A DNA stretch of 41,578 nucleotides from Rhodopirellula sp. GTDB taxonomy: Bacteria > Planctomycetota > Planctomycetia > Pirellulales > Pirellulaceae. The first letter of the stretch is position 1. Every line of letters begins with the position of its first letter. The notes below the pieces were generated by a model. The model did not search any database and was not told the DNA's origin. It saw only the letters and a list, made by a program, of their open reading frames with translations. Below, in pieces: positions 26,163 to 35,430 of the stretch. The position numbers were made by a program, and so were the translations under genes. The stretch is taken from positions 9,711-51,288 of the forward strand of contig NZGD01000308.1 in the NCBI GenBank assembly GCA_002690925.1. Reading direction: 5' to 3'.

Positions 26163-27473
26163 ATGCCCAGTTCAGCAAAATCACGCCGGAACTTCCTCAA
26201 AACCTCTGCAGCCCTGACCGGTGGTTATTGGCTAGGCACATCCACACCAGCAACTGCCGCGTCTCCAAACGAAAAACTCAATGTGGCTTGCATTGGCGTG
26301 GGAGGTCGAGGTTCAGCGAACGTAGGTGGCGTATCGGGCGAAAATATCGTTGCCATGTGCGACGTCGATGAAACGAAAGCGGGCAAGCGGTTTCAGCAAT
26401 TCGACAAGGCAAACAAGTTCCAGGATTTCCGCGTGATGCTGGACAAACTTGACAAGCAGATTGATGCCGTTGTCATCAGCACACCGGACCACATGCACTT
26501 TCACCCTGCCCGCCAAGCCATGCTGATGGGCAAACACGTTTACTGTGAAAAGCCGCTTGCCCACTCAGCATGGGAATGCCGCCAGCTAACCAAATTGGCA
26601 GCTAAGCAGGATGTCGCTACGCAACTTGGAAATCAAAGACACGCGAACTCGGGCATGGCGAGAACTGTGGAGGCGGTCCGGTCCGGGATGATCGGCAACG
26701 TAACCGAAGTTTACTGTGCGATTGGTGGTAGCCGAGGCATGCCGGCCATGCCGAAAGAATTCCCACCAGTCCCTGCTAATTTGAATTGGGAATTGTGGCA
26801 AGGGCCAGTCAAAGAACGTCCCTACTCGCCAGAGTACTGCCCTTACAAATGGCGGTTCTGGTGGGACTATGGGACCGGAGAAACCGGAAATTGGGGATGC
26901 CACATTCTTGACATCCCATTTTGGGCTCTGCAACTGAAGTACCCCAACCGAATTGATCTTGATGTGATTCCAGCGGAATCAGACATCGATCCTCTGCGGA
27001 CTCCAAAATCCATGAAAACTCGAATGGAGTTTGGTGCCGAGGAAGGACATGGCCCACTCACGCTTCACTGGTGGCACGGCTCGCTCAAGGAAGCATTTGA
27101 AAAACACAACACCAAGCCGAATGGGAACACTCTGTTCGTAGGTGACAAGGGAACAATCTCAGCTGGCTTTGATGGATACAAAGTCACTATGAAAGATGGC
27201 AGCACTCCGACACCACCCGCGCAGTCGATTCCAAAATCACCAGGCTTCCACAAAGAGTGGATTCAGGCCTGCAAAGGCGGCCCAAGATCCACTTGCGATT
27301 TTGTCGAGTACACCGGACCTCTGGCTGAATCTGTCCTGCTCGCGAATGCAGCATTTCGGTCAGGAGCTGGTTTTGACTGGAACGCCAAAGCATTCGAAGC
27401 GACCGGCAACGACAAGATCGAACAATTTCTCGTGCCTGACTTCCGTGCCGGCTGGGAAGTCGACGAGGTCTGA
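26163..27473 (+). CDS. Tat-exported Gfo/Idh/MocA-family oxidoreductase
   Basis: NAD(P)-dependent oxidoreductase of the glucose-fructose oxidoreductase / inositol dehydrogenase family, 436 residues. It starts with a twin-arginine signal (SRRNFLK at about 7-13, then a hydrophobic stretch to TAA), so it is exported folded with cofactor. The Rossmann motif ACIGVGGRGS is at about 42-51, and the family EKP motif appears as YCEKPLAHS. The C-terminal half has the WWDYGTGETGNWGCHILDIP segment seen in the many planctomycete members. ATG at 26163 is preferred over an upstream frame start at 26091 because it places the RR motif at the N-terminus. It stands alone, with no linked sugar genes. Planctomycetes carry many paralogues; the substrate is unknown. 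Confidence 0.94.
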   Translation: MPSSAKSRRNFLKTSAALTGGYWLGTSTPATAASPNEKLNVACIGVGGRGSANVGGVSGENIVAMCDVDETKAGKRFQQFDKANKFQDFRVMLDKLDKQIDAVVISTPDHMHFHPARQAMLMGKHVYCEKPLAHSAWECRQLTKLAAKQDVATQLGNQRHANSGMARTVEAVRSGMIGNVTEVYCAIGGSRGMPAMPKEFPPVPANLNWELWQGPVKERPYSPEYCPYKWRFWWDYGTGETGNWGCHILDIPFWALQLKYPNRIDLDVIPAESDIDPLRTPKSMKTRMEFGAEEGHGPLTLHWWHGSLKEAFEKHNTKPNGNTLFVGDKGTISAGFDGYKVTMKDGSTPTPPAQSIPKSPGFHKEWIQACKGGPRSTCDFVEYTGPLAESVLLANAAFRSGAGFDWNAKAFEATGNDKIEQFLVPDFRAGWEVDEV

Positions 27474-27659
27474 GCCCTCGCCATGGGAAAAATTTTCGCG
27501 TCGTCCGATCCGAAGTACTGCAGAACTAGGAATTCTGCGGTACCCGTTGGGCACTTTCTGCGAGGGCAACCTGAACCGCCGTTATCTCGCTTGTCTTCGA
27601 TATAGAATCCGACTTTGGGCGACCAAAGTCACTGCCCCGGTTCTGCACAGCCTCGTGAG

Positions 27660-27905
27660 GCCGAATCACTGGGCTTTCGTTTGCACAGAACCAAGCGAAC
27701 ATTCGTCTGATCGGATGGCACCAGTTTCGGTGCCAAATTCCCGCCACAGCGTTTGTTGGTATTCGTACCGCTTCAACAAAATCTGCTATCGACACCCCAA
27801 CTTCTTCCAAAACCGTGTCAGGGTGGCAATGCTCCCAACCCTCTTTCTTCGAAATCCAAAGATTTTCCAATCGTTCGACACGCCGGCGCTCGCGCTGTTG
27901 CCTTA
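27660..27905 (-). pseudogene. Decayed HigB-HigA-like toxin-antitoxin relic
   Basis: Reading the minus strand with frame changes reveals the tail of a HigB-like toxin and most of a HigA-like antitoxin, in the usual toxin-then-antitoxin order. Around 27904-27850 one frame gives KGNSASAGVSNDWKIFGFR, which resembles the HigB end LKGDR..V(N/S)DWRI.F. Around 27830-27735 another frame gives HPDTVLEEVGVSIADF and EAVRIPTNAVAGI, matching the HigA pattern HPG..L.EE...G.S...A.A..VP.NR...I with a short deletion. A third frame near 27711-27675 shows IRSDECSLG followed by an in-frame stop, where HigA has ..ADTALRLG. The multiple frameshifts mean it is not functional. The match is from memory of the family. 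Confidence 0.45.
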
Positions 27906-28026
27906 GGGCCGTTTCCGCTCATGGTGTGACCGCAGGTGACCATGCTGCGGAAAACTTCCGCCCTCCGATCAAATAAAGCAATCCCAGTCCCTGAGACGAA
28001 ATATCGAGAACTGGCATCCCCTTCTT

Positions 28027-28056
28027 GAACCCAGCAGCTTTGAACCCAACAGCTTT
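28027..28056. repeat. 15-bp tandem repeat, two copies
   Basis: GAACCCAGCAGCTTT followed directly by GAACCCAACAGCTTT, one mismatch. It lies in the non-coding stretch upstream of the HigBA-like relic and marks local slippage or duplication. Confidence 0.75.
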
Positions 28057-28576
28057 GGCTTGCTGCCGAAGCATCCTTATGAGATCCGCAGTTTATTGAG
28101 CCATCAAAACGTTCGTCTTACCACACCCAATCGTAACAGGCTTCATCACACTCGCATTAAATGAATCCTGCCGATAAAGATTGGAGTTCGCATTTTCCAA
28201 ATCGAGCACACAAACTAATGGCAGGAACGATGTTCTCAGAATGACGTAACGAAGTTGCCTTTTTCGCGGCGGCAAAGCACTTATCGCGACAGCGAGACTG
28301 ATCACCCAGAAAAAAACTGGAAGAACTGCAATTGAGAAAACAACTTCGATCCTGTGATTTGTCAATATTGGACAACTCTGCGGCTCAAAAGACTGAAAAC
28401 CACCAACACCGCATGCTCCTTAGCATAGGGCGTCTCCATGGATGGTCTGTGCGAATGCAAGTTTGTCCCAACGCGACGCAATAATCTGCTGAAAACCAGC
28501 CGAACTCCTATTAAACTGCTCCCCTGCTAAACTGAGCATTCGGCCCCCAATTCCCTCACTCACTGGAGCCCCCCAG

Positions 28577-29671
28577 GTGATTTCTCCTCGACCTCGTGTT
28601 AGTCGCACCATGCTGACAGTACTCATGCTGTTTCTCTCCGTCCTAGCGATGACCAACCTCACGGAGGCTCAAGAAAAACAACCTGCAGAGGCGGCGTGTC
28701 CACCAGCTCAGGAGCAACAGAAGCCTGAACCAAGTGATGTCAAAACGGAGGAAAAGCAAGAAGAGGAATCTGATCCAGCGCCGGCACCTGAGAAGGAAAA
28801 AAGAAAACCTGCTCCACCAAAGCCAGCACCGCTCAATGGCACCAACTACATTTTTGATACTCAGATCATTTTGTATGCCGAACCGCAGATGAACAAGATG
28901 ATCAAGGCAAAGCAGGCGTTGACCTGCACTGAACTTGAATCACAGGCGACAGATAAAAAATGCAAAACCACACTTGCGAAACGGAATACAAAACCGCAGA
29001 CGAAGTCGATGCTGTATCGCGAAGCAAGTAAATCGGTTGTGGCAATTCTTATTTCCCGCAAGCACCTCGATCATTGGCACATTGTTCCTGCTGCAACAGG
29101 CTTCTTCATTTCGGATGATGGCATCATCGCCACGAATCGTCATGTATTTAATAAGAGTGACGAGTTCATGTTTGCAATGACCTCTGATTATGTGGTCCAT
29201 CCGATTAAGGAGGTACTTGGTGCTAACGCTGCGAATGACTTGGCATTCTGCCGAATTGATTCATCTGAATACAAGGGTCTAGCGTTAAGGCAAAATATTC
29301 CGGTGGGAAGCGATATCAGCTTGATCTCACACCCAAGCGGCCGTTTCTACACATACAGCCACGGTGTGGTAACCCGCCGCTACGTCCGCCCACCCCAACG
29401 TGGACCTTCGAAAACAGAAGAGAGCGATGGCGACCAACGCAGCCCCGTCAAAGTACCAACGCGTTGGATCACCATCAGCGCAGAATTTGGAAAAGGATCA
29501 AGTGGCGGTCCCGTCCTTGATCGACTAGGCAACGTAGTCGGAATGGCGACGTCTACTAACAGCCTCCGTGTCGGCAAGAAGACCGACACCGTATCGCAAA
29601 TGGTCTTTCGAGATTGTGTGCCCACGGGTGTGATGATGGAATCGCTTAATCCCGGCTCTTCGAATCCCTAA
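28577..29671 (+). CDS. Secreted trypsin-like serine protease (DegP/S1C-like, no PDZ)
   Basis: A 364-residue exported protease. The N-terminal hydrophobic signal (about 12-31) is followed by a Pro/Glu/Lys-rich linker (32-85), a region without recognised motifs, and a chymotrypsin-fold domain. The triad is complete: His189 in ATNRHVF, Asp221 in ANDLAFC and Ser309 in GKGSSGGPV. No PDZ domain follows; the protein ends about 55 residues after the serine. Its start is GTG at 28577 (AGG just upstream), or ATG at 28610, which opens directly with the signal. Located alone between long non-coding stretches, with no operon partner. The role, envelope protein quality control or extracellular digestion, is not resolved. 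Confidence 0.9.
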   Translation: MISPRPRVSRTMLTVLMLFLSVLAMTNLTEAQEKQPAEAACPPAQEQQKPEPSDVKTEEKQEEESDPAPAPEKEKRKPAPPKPAPLNGTNYIFDTQIILYAEPQMNKMIKAKQALTCTELESQATDKKCKTTLAKRNTKPQTKSMLYREASKSVVAILISRKHLDHWHIVPAATGFFISDDGIIATNRHVFNKSDEFMFAMTSDYVVHPIKEVLGANAANDLAFCRIDSSEYKGLALRQNIPVGSDISLISHPSGRFYTYSHGVVTRRYVRPPQRGPSKTEESDGDQRSPVKVPTRWITISAEFGKGSSGGPVLDRLGNVVGMATSTNSLRVGKKTDTVSQMVFRDCVPTGVMMESLNPGSSNP

Positions 29672-30466
29672 AGGCTCCCTGGACGACATCGCCCTTCCTT
29701 GCCAAGACAACAGTCCACGTGGTGCTTCAGACATGCTTGCCGGACAATCAACGCCGGCGGTTGCTCATTCGAAAGCGACGCTCCCGACAGCAATGATGTT
29801 TCGAGGCCGGCCTCCCTTCTTTTCAAGTCATTGAAGGACCTCGAAACACATTCCGCAAGCGTATCTTGATTCAGCTCGCCTCCCATCAAGAATTCAGGAT
29901 CGCCTGGTCCTGCACTGACGATGCCACAATCACGTGACGCTACGGCGAGGCGGCACAATCCACGGCATTTAGCGTGATTACGCGGTGATAAGGAATGCCC
30001 TCAAGATCACCAACAGTAATCGAGCAATCAACTTCACTACCTGATCAAAATTTTTTTCGAAATCAGTGCAAAAAGAGCGAGAACAAAGACAACACGCGGA
30101 CGGAATACTTTCAAGCTTACACCCTGTTCAACAAACAAAACAGCTTCAACTCCAGCAAGAAAAGTTCATCGACCAGTGCTCTGCAAAGGCAACATCACCG
30201 GTTACCTATCACGGATGAAAGAATCCATTTCATTTTGTTGCGACAGAGAGAACCACTGGCATATCGACAGCCAAGCCCTGCAGCCAGCCTCATAACAAAT
30301 CGAAACTGCGATTTTTGCACTTCCCGACGCGAAGCCTTGCAAAAAATGAGGTTACCGGACGTTTACCGGAAAAAAATATGGCGTTCATTTCAATGTTCAT
30401 CTAACTGCGTGCTGCGAAGAACTCAGCGTGAAAAGCTGTTGCCGTTGGTTGCAAATCACCGCGGCC
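29672..30466. other. 0.8-kb intergenic region without a supported gene
   Basis: Convergent gap between the protease and the SPFH gene. A minus-strand frame (29668-29958) and a plus-strand frame (29995-30486) are open, but neither shows a ribosome site, a recognisable domain or natural composition. From about 30000 the DNA becomes visibly A+T-rich compared with the genes. A pair of TTACCGG direct repeats 11 bp apart lies at 30352-30369. No terminator hairpin with a T-run could be confirmed. Confidence 0.5.
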
Positions 30467-31417
30467 CTAAGACCCTGTTTGAATGACCGGCTGTGTGCTC
30501 CGATCACTGCAGAGCACAACAAGTAGATTTGACACTAAAGCCGCCCGTTGGCTCTCATCCAATTCAACAACACTGTCTCGCTGCAACTGGCCCAACGCAG
30601 CTTCAACCATTCCGACTGCTCCATCGACGATGCGTGATCTGGCAGCGATGATCGCCCCAGCCTGTTGCCGCTGTAACATCGCAGCGGCAATCTCGGGCGC
30701 GTAGGCAAGATGGCTTATGCGTGCTTCGAGTACATGAACCCCAGCGTCTGACAATCGTTCCTGAATATCGCTCCGCAGCTGGCCACAGATTTCTTCAGTA
30801 CTTCCACGCAGAGAAGTTTCATGGTTTTCGCTGTCGTAAGGATACCGAGTTGCAAGGTTTCTCAGGGCCGCCTCACCTTGCACTGCAACGAAATCTTCAT
30901 AGTCATCTACCTCAAAGAGTGCTTCTGCCGTATCGACAACCTTCCAGACCACCACTGCAGAAATTTCAATCGGGTTACCATCGCTATCATTGACTTTGGA
31001 TGGCCGTCCCATCGTTCTACTTTTCTTCTTCAGAACCTTTCCAGTTGCATCTTTCTCCTCAGGTGTCGTTTGGGAACCCGTTTCAAAATTGCGCACTCTT
31101 AAGCTGATTTTCCTCTTTGAAAAAAACGGATTGACCCAAAAGAACCCTGATTCAACCACAGTACCGCGATACTCACCAAAAAGTAGAAGCACACGGGAAT
31201 CATTCGGTGCAATGGCCATCAAGCCGCATAAGCCCAAGATGGATAAAAGAATCGAGAAGATGCCAAGCCCAATGAGAATCCCTCCCCAACCACCGGTAAT
31301 CGCTCCACCAATGATTGCAAGTACAGCACTAATGAACAGAAGCACAAAACCAGCCAAGGGAAACCAGCCTTTCGCAGGCACAATTTTCTTTTCTGTCACA
31401 ACCGTTCTATTTTCCAT
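30467..31417 (-). CDS. SPFH/band-7 (stomatin-like) membrane protein
   Basis: A 316-residue membrane-scaffold protein of the stomatin/prohibitin/flotillin class. Two hydrophobic segments near the N-terminus (about 20-45 and 46-70) precede the SPFH domain: AIAPNDSRVLLLFGEYRGTVVESGFFWVNP, then ISLRVRNFETGSQT. A Lys-rich insertion (about 120-140) separates this from DGNPIEISAVVVWKVVDT. VHVLEARISHLAYAPEIAAAMLQRQQA is the typical C-terminal helix. A TTG at 31423 is in frame, but the ATG at 31417 is preferred. Such proteins organise membrane microdomains and regulate membrane proteases. It is monocistronic here, about 300 bp from the phnX stop, and a link with phosphonate genes is not implied. Confidence 0.93.
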   Translation of the reverse strand: MENRTVVTEKKIVPAKGWFPLAGFVLLFISAVLAIIGGAITGGWGGILIGLGIFSILLSILGLCGLMAIAPNDSRVLLLFGEYRGTVVESGFFWVNPFFSKRKISLRVRNFETGSQTTPEEKDATGKVLKKKSRTMGRPSKVNDSDGNPIEISAVVVWKVVDTAEALFEVDDYEDFVAVQGEAALRNLATRYPYDSENHETSLRGSTEEICGQLRSDIQERLSDAGVHVLEARISHLAYAPEIAAAMLQRQQAGAIIAARSRIVDGAVGMVEAALGQLQRDSVVELDESQRAALVSNLLVVLCSDRSTQPVIQTGS

Positions 31418-31713
31418 GATCAAATCCCAAAATTCTCGCGGGTCACAACACTTCTATAATGACGAACAAGGCGTTCGGTCAGGCTGCAATGCCTTACTCA
31501 GAAGCTGGAATGTCAAAAACATCACCTAACACCAAGTTCCGTTCTGCTTGATCGCAGGGCGCGCATCCACCAACAAATCCTGAAAAAGCGAGAAAATCAA
31601 ATCTCACTCATTTAGTTTTTTGGCTGGGAGAGTGTCCCGAACGGGAGGACATCAAGGACGCAATGCGATGAGCCATTGAATCCGGCACCTGAGCACTGGG
31701 CTGCATATTGCAG

Positions 31714-32532
31714 TCAATCTGGGCGTTGGCCATTGCATAATTTTTGCTCAAAGCGATTGACGACGGCAGGTAGATCAGCGACAGATTCAATCACCTCGTG
31801 TGCTCCTGCTGCTGTTAGTGTTGTCGCGGCAGCTTCGCATTTTTCTTTGCGTTCCTGCTCCGACAGCGTTTTCCATTCATCTCTTGATAAGCCAACACAA
31901 TTCCCGGTGCGCGTGATGCCAACAGTCCAACATCCTGCATTCCGACCGGCTTGGATACCAACCGCGGTGTCATCAACTTTGACGATACTGGTCATGGGAT
32001 AGATATCAAGTCGCATGGCTGCTTCATACAGCAGAAAGGGAGCGGGGCGTCCTCTGGGTGCATCTTCTGCGCAAAGCACGCAGTCAGGGGTGTAACCCTG
32101 CGGAGTTGCTGCTGCGGAAACAACTTCCATCAACTGTCGCGTGTAACCGGTAGAAGAACCGATTTTAAGCCCGCGTGAGCGCAACTCATCGACGGCCTCG
32201 GCAGCGCCCTCAATCAAGTCACAATGTTGATCGAGTATTTTCAACTGCAGTGGCAGGAAGTCAGCATACATGGCTTCGATATCGGCAGTGGTGCAAGGCT
32301 GCCCATACTTAGCCAACCAGGCGTCGGCGACGGCAGGCATCGCTGCAATCGTGGCGATATGATCCAGCTTTGCCATTCCCATGGGTTCTCGAGCTTGTGC
32401 TACCGTTATTTCCACACCTCGACCGCGAAAGGTCTCCTGAAAAACGCTGGCTGGAGCACGACTACCGTAATCGACCATCGTCCCCGCCCAATCTAGAACG
32501 ACGCCACGCATGTGTTTGTATTTATCAGTCAT
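31714..32532 (-). CDS. phnX: Phosphonoacetaldehyde hydrolase (phosphonatase)
   Basis: HAD-superfamily enzyme that hydrolyses the C-P bond of phosphonoacetaldehyde to acetaldehyde and phosphate. In 272 residues, nucleophile Asp14 lies in VLDWAGTMVDYG, Schiff-base Lys55 in PMGMAKLDHI, and the acidic loop in IVKVDDTAVGI (near 187). IGSSTGYTR and EDAPRGRPAPFLLYEA complete the PhnX signature. The presence of the lysine argues for true PhnX rather than the PhnX-like family without it. It overlaps the FAD oxidase stop by one base (TAATG) and is the last gene of the phosphonate operon. Confidence 0.96.
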   Translation of the reverse strand: MTDKYKHMRGVVLDWAGTMVDYGSRAPASVFQETFRGRGVEITVAQAREPMGMAKLDHIATIAAMPAVADAWLAKYGQPCTTADIEAMYADFLPLQLKILDQHCDLIEGAAEAVDELRSRGLKIGSSTGYTRQLMEVVSAAATPQGYTPDCVLCAEDAPRGRPAPFLLYEAAMRLDIYPMTSIVKVDDTAVGIQAGRNAGCWTVGITRTGNCVGLSRDEWKTLSEQERKEKCEAAATTLTAAGAHEVIESVADLPAVVNRFEQKLCNGQRPD

Positions 32533-33680
32533 TACTTTTCACTTTCCCATCGTTGCCATGCTTGCTCAGCCAAGCCAAAAGACATTGTCATTCCTGCACC
32601 ACCTGTTCCGACAAACAGATGTACCTTCGGTTCAATCTGCTTTTCGAATACCGGCAATGTTCCGTGTTTGGCATAAATTCCATGCCAACGCTGTTGAATT
32701 GTCCAATCATCCAGTTGAATCACTTTTCTTAACTCCTGCAAAATCAGATCATCAATCTCGGTCTTGTCAAAGGGCGAGATGTCCTCACCGTACTCGTGTG
32801 AATCCCCGAGCACAACTTCGCCACCGGGAAACACCGATGCCATGACATGTATTCCATAGTGGTCCAGTAGAGGCGAATCTTTTTGTATCCGCTCACGCAA
32901 CTTCCTGTGCGCACTGCAGGATTCAAATGAGGTGTAGTGCCTCAGTGTCAAACCACTTGCAATGTGTGGTGTCTTCTCATCGATTCCCTCCTGCGGCACG
33001 GTCCTTAGCATTTGTAGTTTGCATAACTTCAAACCAGAGGATGCAAACTCACTAGGATACAGTGTTTGCAAATCGCTTCCGCTACAGACAATGACCCGGT
33101 CAGCATTCCACTGCTCTCCATCAGCAGTCGCGATCCGACCTTCCACCACACTTGTGACGTGAGTGTTAAAACGACACTCAACCTGATGCTCGACAGCCAA
33201 CCACTGCGCGATCGAGCGACTCGCTGTCCTGGGATCAACTCTCAATTCAGTCGGACTGTACATACCTCCTAGAAGACCAGCCTGATTTGCCAGCCGAGTC
33301 CGCTCGGCGACTTGTTGGGCAGTCAGCATGTTGACTTGGTGGGTCTGCTGTTTGCAAAACTCTTCCAGCACATCCAATTCATCTGGTTGATGCGCGAGAT
33401 GCAAGGAACCACAGGCCTCAACAGAGGTAACCCCCTGAGCTCCCAACTGCATCCAAAATTCACGGGATTGCAAGGCAATCTGATACAACTCCCCTGCAGG
33501 CTGGCCCACCGGCCAAATCATGCCAAAATTCCTTACCGAAGCGCCTTGAGCAAATTGAGTTCTTTCCAGCAACAGAACTCGATATCCACGCCTGACCGCT
33601 CGCCAAGCATGCGCAAGGCCGACAATTCCGCCTCCCACAATAGCAACATCGAAATTTCCAAGCGGTTCATCACGAGTCAT
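32532..33680 (-). CDS. FAD-dependent amine oxidoreductase of phosphonate clusters (HpnW type)
   Basis: DAO-family flavoenzyme, 382 residues, with the FAD motif AIVGGGIVGLAHAW at 13-26 and the C-terminal VHLFVGTGGAGMTMSFGLAEQ. FGMIWPVGQPAGELY and the overall length fit the group (TIGR03364) that sits beside phosphonatases and is proposed to oxidise an aminophosphonate. By analogy the product could be phosphonoacetaldehyde, directly usable by PhnX encoded next. ATG at 33680 overlaps the PhnZ stop (ATGA). No PhnW transaminase occurs in this operon, so this enzyme is the best candidate for nitrogen removal. The substrate, whether 2-aminoethylphosphonate, its N-methyl form or its hydroxylated form, is not known here. 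Confidence 0.9.
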   Translation of the reverse strand: MTRDEPLGNFDVAIVGGGIVGLAHAWRAVRRGYRVLLLERTQFAQGASVRNFGMIWPVGQPAGELYQIALQSREFWMQLGAQGVTSVEACGSLHLAHQPDELDVLEEFCKQQTHQVNMLTAQQVAERTRLANQAGLLGGMYSPTELRVDPRTASRSIAQWLAVEHQVECRFNTHVTSVVEGRIATADGEQWNADRVIVCSGSDLQTLYPSEFASSGLKLCKLQMLRTVPQEGIDEKTPHIASGLTLRHYTSFESCSAHRKLRERIQKDSPLLDHYGIHVMASVFPGGEVVLGDSHEYGEDISPFDKTEIDDLILQELRKVIQLDDWTIQQRWHGIYAKHGTLPVFEKQIEPKVHLFVGTGGAGMTMSFGLAEQAWQRWESEK

Positions 33681-34231
33681 ATCTGCTGCATCTCCAAAAC
33701 TGTTTCCATGTAGCCTTTAAAATGGTCAACACTGGGTGTGACCATCCCCTCAACCTTGGCAAGATCATCCCAACGTCGCAAACGAACAGCATCCATCCAA
33801 TGGGATAAGCTTTCAAAATCATTGATCTCCTCCATCGTGAATGGCCCTCCTTGCAGACCCAGACTTATCTGCGAAGCTTCACTCAAACGTTCGAGATAAC
33901 CGTCTTCCACAGCACACAGATATCGTTTAGCTGCAACGTGCAAACGCACAGGGGCAGCTACTGCGATACCGAACGCTGACTCAAGGTACGCTTCCCCCAA
34001 CGATTCATGTTTGTCATCAACACCCCGGTTCGATGAATCTTCAGGTAAATCATGAACCAAATGCCCGATATCATGCAGTAACGTGGCGACGATCAACACC
34101 GGGGTGGCGTTTTCATTCTCGGCGAGCATCGCTGCCTGAAGCGCGTGATCACGCTGTGAAATCAATTCTCCTCCATAGAGAGAGTCCCCACGCTCAGCAA
34201 ATAAGCCGATGATATCTTCAATGATCTGCAT
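33677..34231 (-). CDS. phnZ: PhnZ-type HD-domain diiron oxygenase
   Basis: Mixed-valence diiron oxygenase that cleaves (R)-1-hydroxy-2-aminoethylphosphonate to glycine and phosphate. The 184 residues carry the expected ligands: His29 (SQRDHAL), His53-Asp54 (LLHDIGH), His75 (KHESLG), His98 region (PVRLHVAAKRYLC) and the late Asp near 149 (WMDAVRLRRWDD). The spacing matches PhnZ once an offset of about five residues is allowed, and Tyr19 occupies the regulatory tyrosine place. It overlaps the upstream alcohol dehydrogenase by 14 bp and the FAD oxidase by ATGA. The hydroxylating partner PhnY is not in the operon; a PhyH-family gene 4 kb away is a candidate. Confidence 0.93.
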   Translation of the reverse strand: MQIIEDIIGLFAERGDSLYGGELISQRDHALQAAMLAENENATPVLIVATLLHDIGHLVHDLPEDSSNRGVDDKHESLGEAYLESAFGIAVAAPVRLHVAAKRYLCAVEDGYLERLSEASQISLGLQGGPFTMEEINDFESLSHWMDAVRLRRWDDLAKVEGMVTPSVDHFKGYMETVLEMQQI

Positions 34232-35339
34232 GGCTCAATCCCGGACGAACTGCAACACGGATGGGCCGATTTTTTTCGGCATATCGAATAGCATGATCGA
34301 TTTGCTCTAAGGAAAATTCAGCTGAGACCAGTTCAGCAAACGGATAAGACTGATGATGCTCGCGTAAGAACTGCACTGCATCAAGCAGATCAGCCGGAGC
34401 ATAATTGTGAATACCGTGAATCTGCCAGCATTTTCGAATGATTTGCTCCGGATTCAATTTCATATCATCACATTTCATAACCGATCCCACGAGTACAATT
34501 TTAGCTCCGATACTGGCACACTCGATCGCCGATTCGATGGCATCCACTGACCCTGAAAAATCCATCACGACATCGAATCCACTCGACTCGATGCAAACGT
34601 CAGCCCCAAATTTCTGGGCCAAACTCAAACGTTCGGGCGCAGGATCGGAAACCGTCGTCGCGTAAGCCCCCCGACATTTTGCCACAGCCACTGCTGTTAA
34701 TCCAAGCAAGCCCGCTCCCAGCAATAGCACTCGTTTTCCCTCCACTGAGCCGATCGCATTGAATGCAGCCATCACTGTGGCGGTGGCGCAATTGGCAGGA
34801 CAGGCAACATGATCGGGAAGCTCATTGGGCACTTTGATGATCGTCGAATCGGGACGCAACAAAATAGCCTCCGCAAGACCACCGCTAAGTGCAAAGCGTC
34901 CCTCAGCTTTACCATGTCCATATTTGTGTAGGTGACGACACTTCTGAGGCAGCCCACCCTGGCATCGGTCACAGCGTCCACAGGAAACGCAGATGGACCA
35001 AGTGATTCGATCACCTGGCTTCAGCGGCTCACCATGAAGATCCAACGGAGGTTCGTCTGAAACCTCCTCTACGACACCGAGAATCTCATGCCCCAGAATC
35101 GATGGACTCCATTCGTTTCGTCTGCCTGCAATCGTGTGTAAATCGCTGCCGCATAACGTGCAACACACTACTCGCACCAACGTTTCACGAGGCTGAAGCT
35201 GCGGTTGTGGCAAGAGACAAAACTCCAAGGGACGCTTTGCCTCGTGAAAAACCGCCGCGAGAACACCTTCCCCTGCCCCCTCTTCCCCTGAACCCAGAGC
35301 TTCATCACAACCTGGTTCTGGAGTGATTGGTTCTTCCAT
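34218..35339 (-). CDS. Zinc-dependent alcohol dehydrogenase of phosphonate clusters (HpnZ type)
   Basis: Medium-chain dehydrogenase of 373 residues. Catalytic zinc: Cys63 (CTLCGSD) and His84-Glu85 (LGHE). Structural zinc: Cys120, Cys123, Cys126 and Cys134 in CGRCDRCQGGLPQKC. The NAD site GAGLLG is near 197-202. The protein fits the TIGR03366-like group associated with phosphonate catabolism, whose substrate is unknown. The open frame continues 48 codons further upstream without good sequence; ATG 35339 follows an AGAAAAGAAAAC stretch. Its first 25 residues are an acidic Gly/Glu-rich extension. It is the second gene of the operon, 91 bp after the DUF5690 carrier. Confidence 0.9.
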   Translation of the reverse strand: MEEPITPEPGCDEALGSGEEGAGEGVLAAVFHEAKRPLEFCLLPQPQLQPRETLVRVVCCTLCGSDLHTIAGRRNEWSPSILGHEILGVVEEVSDEPPLDLHGEPLKPGDRITWSICVSCGRCDRCQGGLPQKCRHLHKYGHGKAEGRFALSGGLAEAILLRPDSTIIKVPNELPDHVACPANCATATVMAAFNAIGSVEGKRVLLLGAGLLGLTAVAVAKCRGAYATTVSDPAPERLSLAQKFGADVCIESSGFDVVMDFSGSVDAIESAIECASIGAKIVLVGSVMKCDDMKLNPEQIIRKCWQIHGIHNYAPADLLDAVQFLREHHQSYPFAELVSAEFSLEQIDHAIRYAEKNRPIRVAVRPGLSHADH

Positions 35340-35430
35340 GTTTTCTTTTCTACTCTTACAGTTCTGACAAATTGACAAGAATTCCAACGCAACGTTGATC
35401 GCCACTGACCGGTAACAACGATCGCCCGCA

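Larger units (their letters stand above)
27474..28576. other. 1.1-kb intergenic region, mostly decayed DNA
   Basis: No intact gene was found between the Gfo/Idh and protease genes. It contains a minus-strand HigBA-like relic (about 27660-27905) and a 2 x 15-bp tandem repeat (28027-28056). A minus-strand frame with a hydrophobic stretch (28093-28365) opens only from a TTG and lacks a ribosome site. Frame breaks and small duplications make this look like the scar of a lost accessory element. Confidence 0.55.

Noticed and set aside
28093..28365. Possible small membrane protein on the minus strand
   Set aside because: There is a hydrophobic stretch, but the only start is TTG, a second frame is equally open, and no ribosome site is seen.
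30040..30064. A/T-rich near-palindrome as a terminator of the protease gene
   Set aside because: It lies about 370 bp after the stop and has no GC-rich stem.
29668..30486. Two open frames in the protease-SPFH gap
   Set aside because: No start support, no domains; low-complexity A+T-rich sequence explains the open frame on the plus strand.
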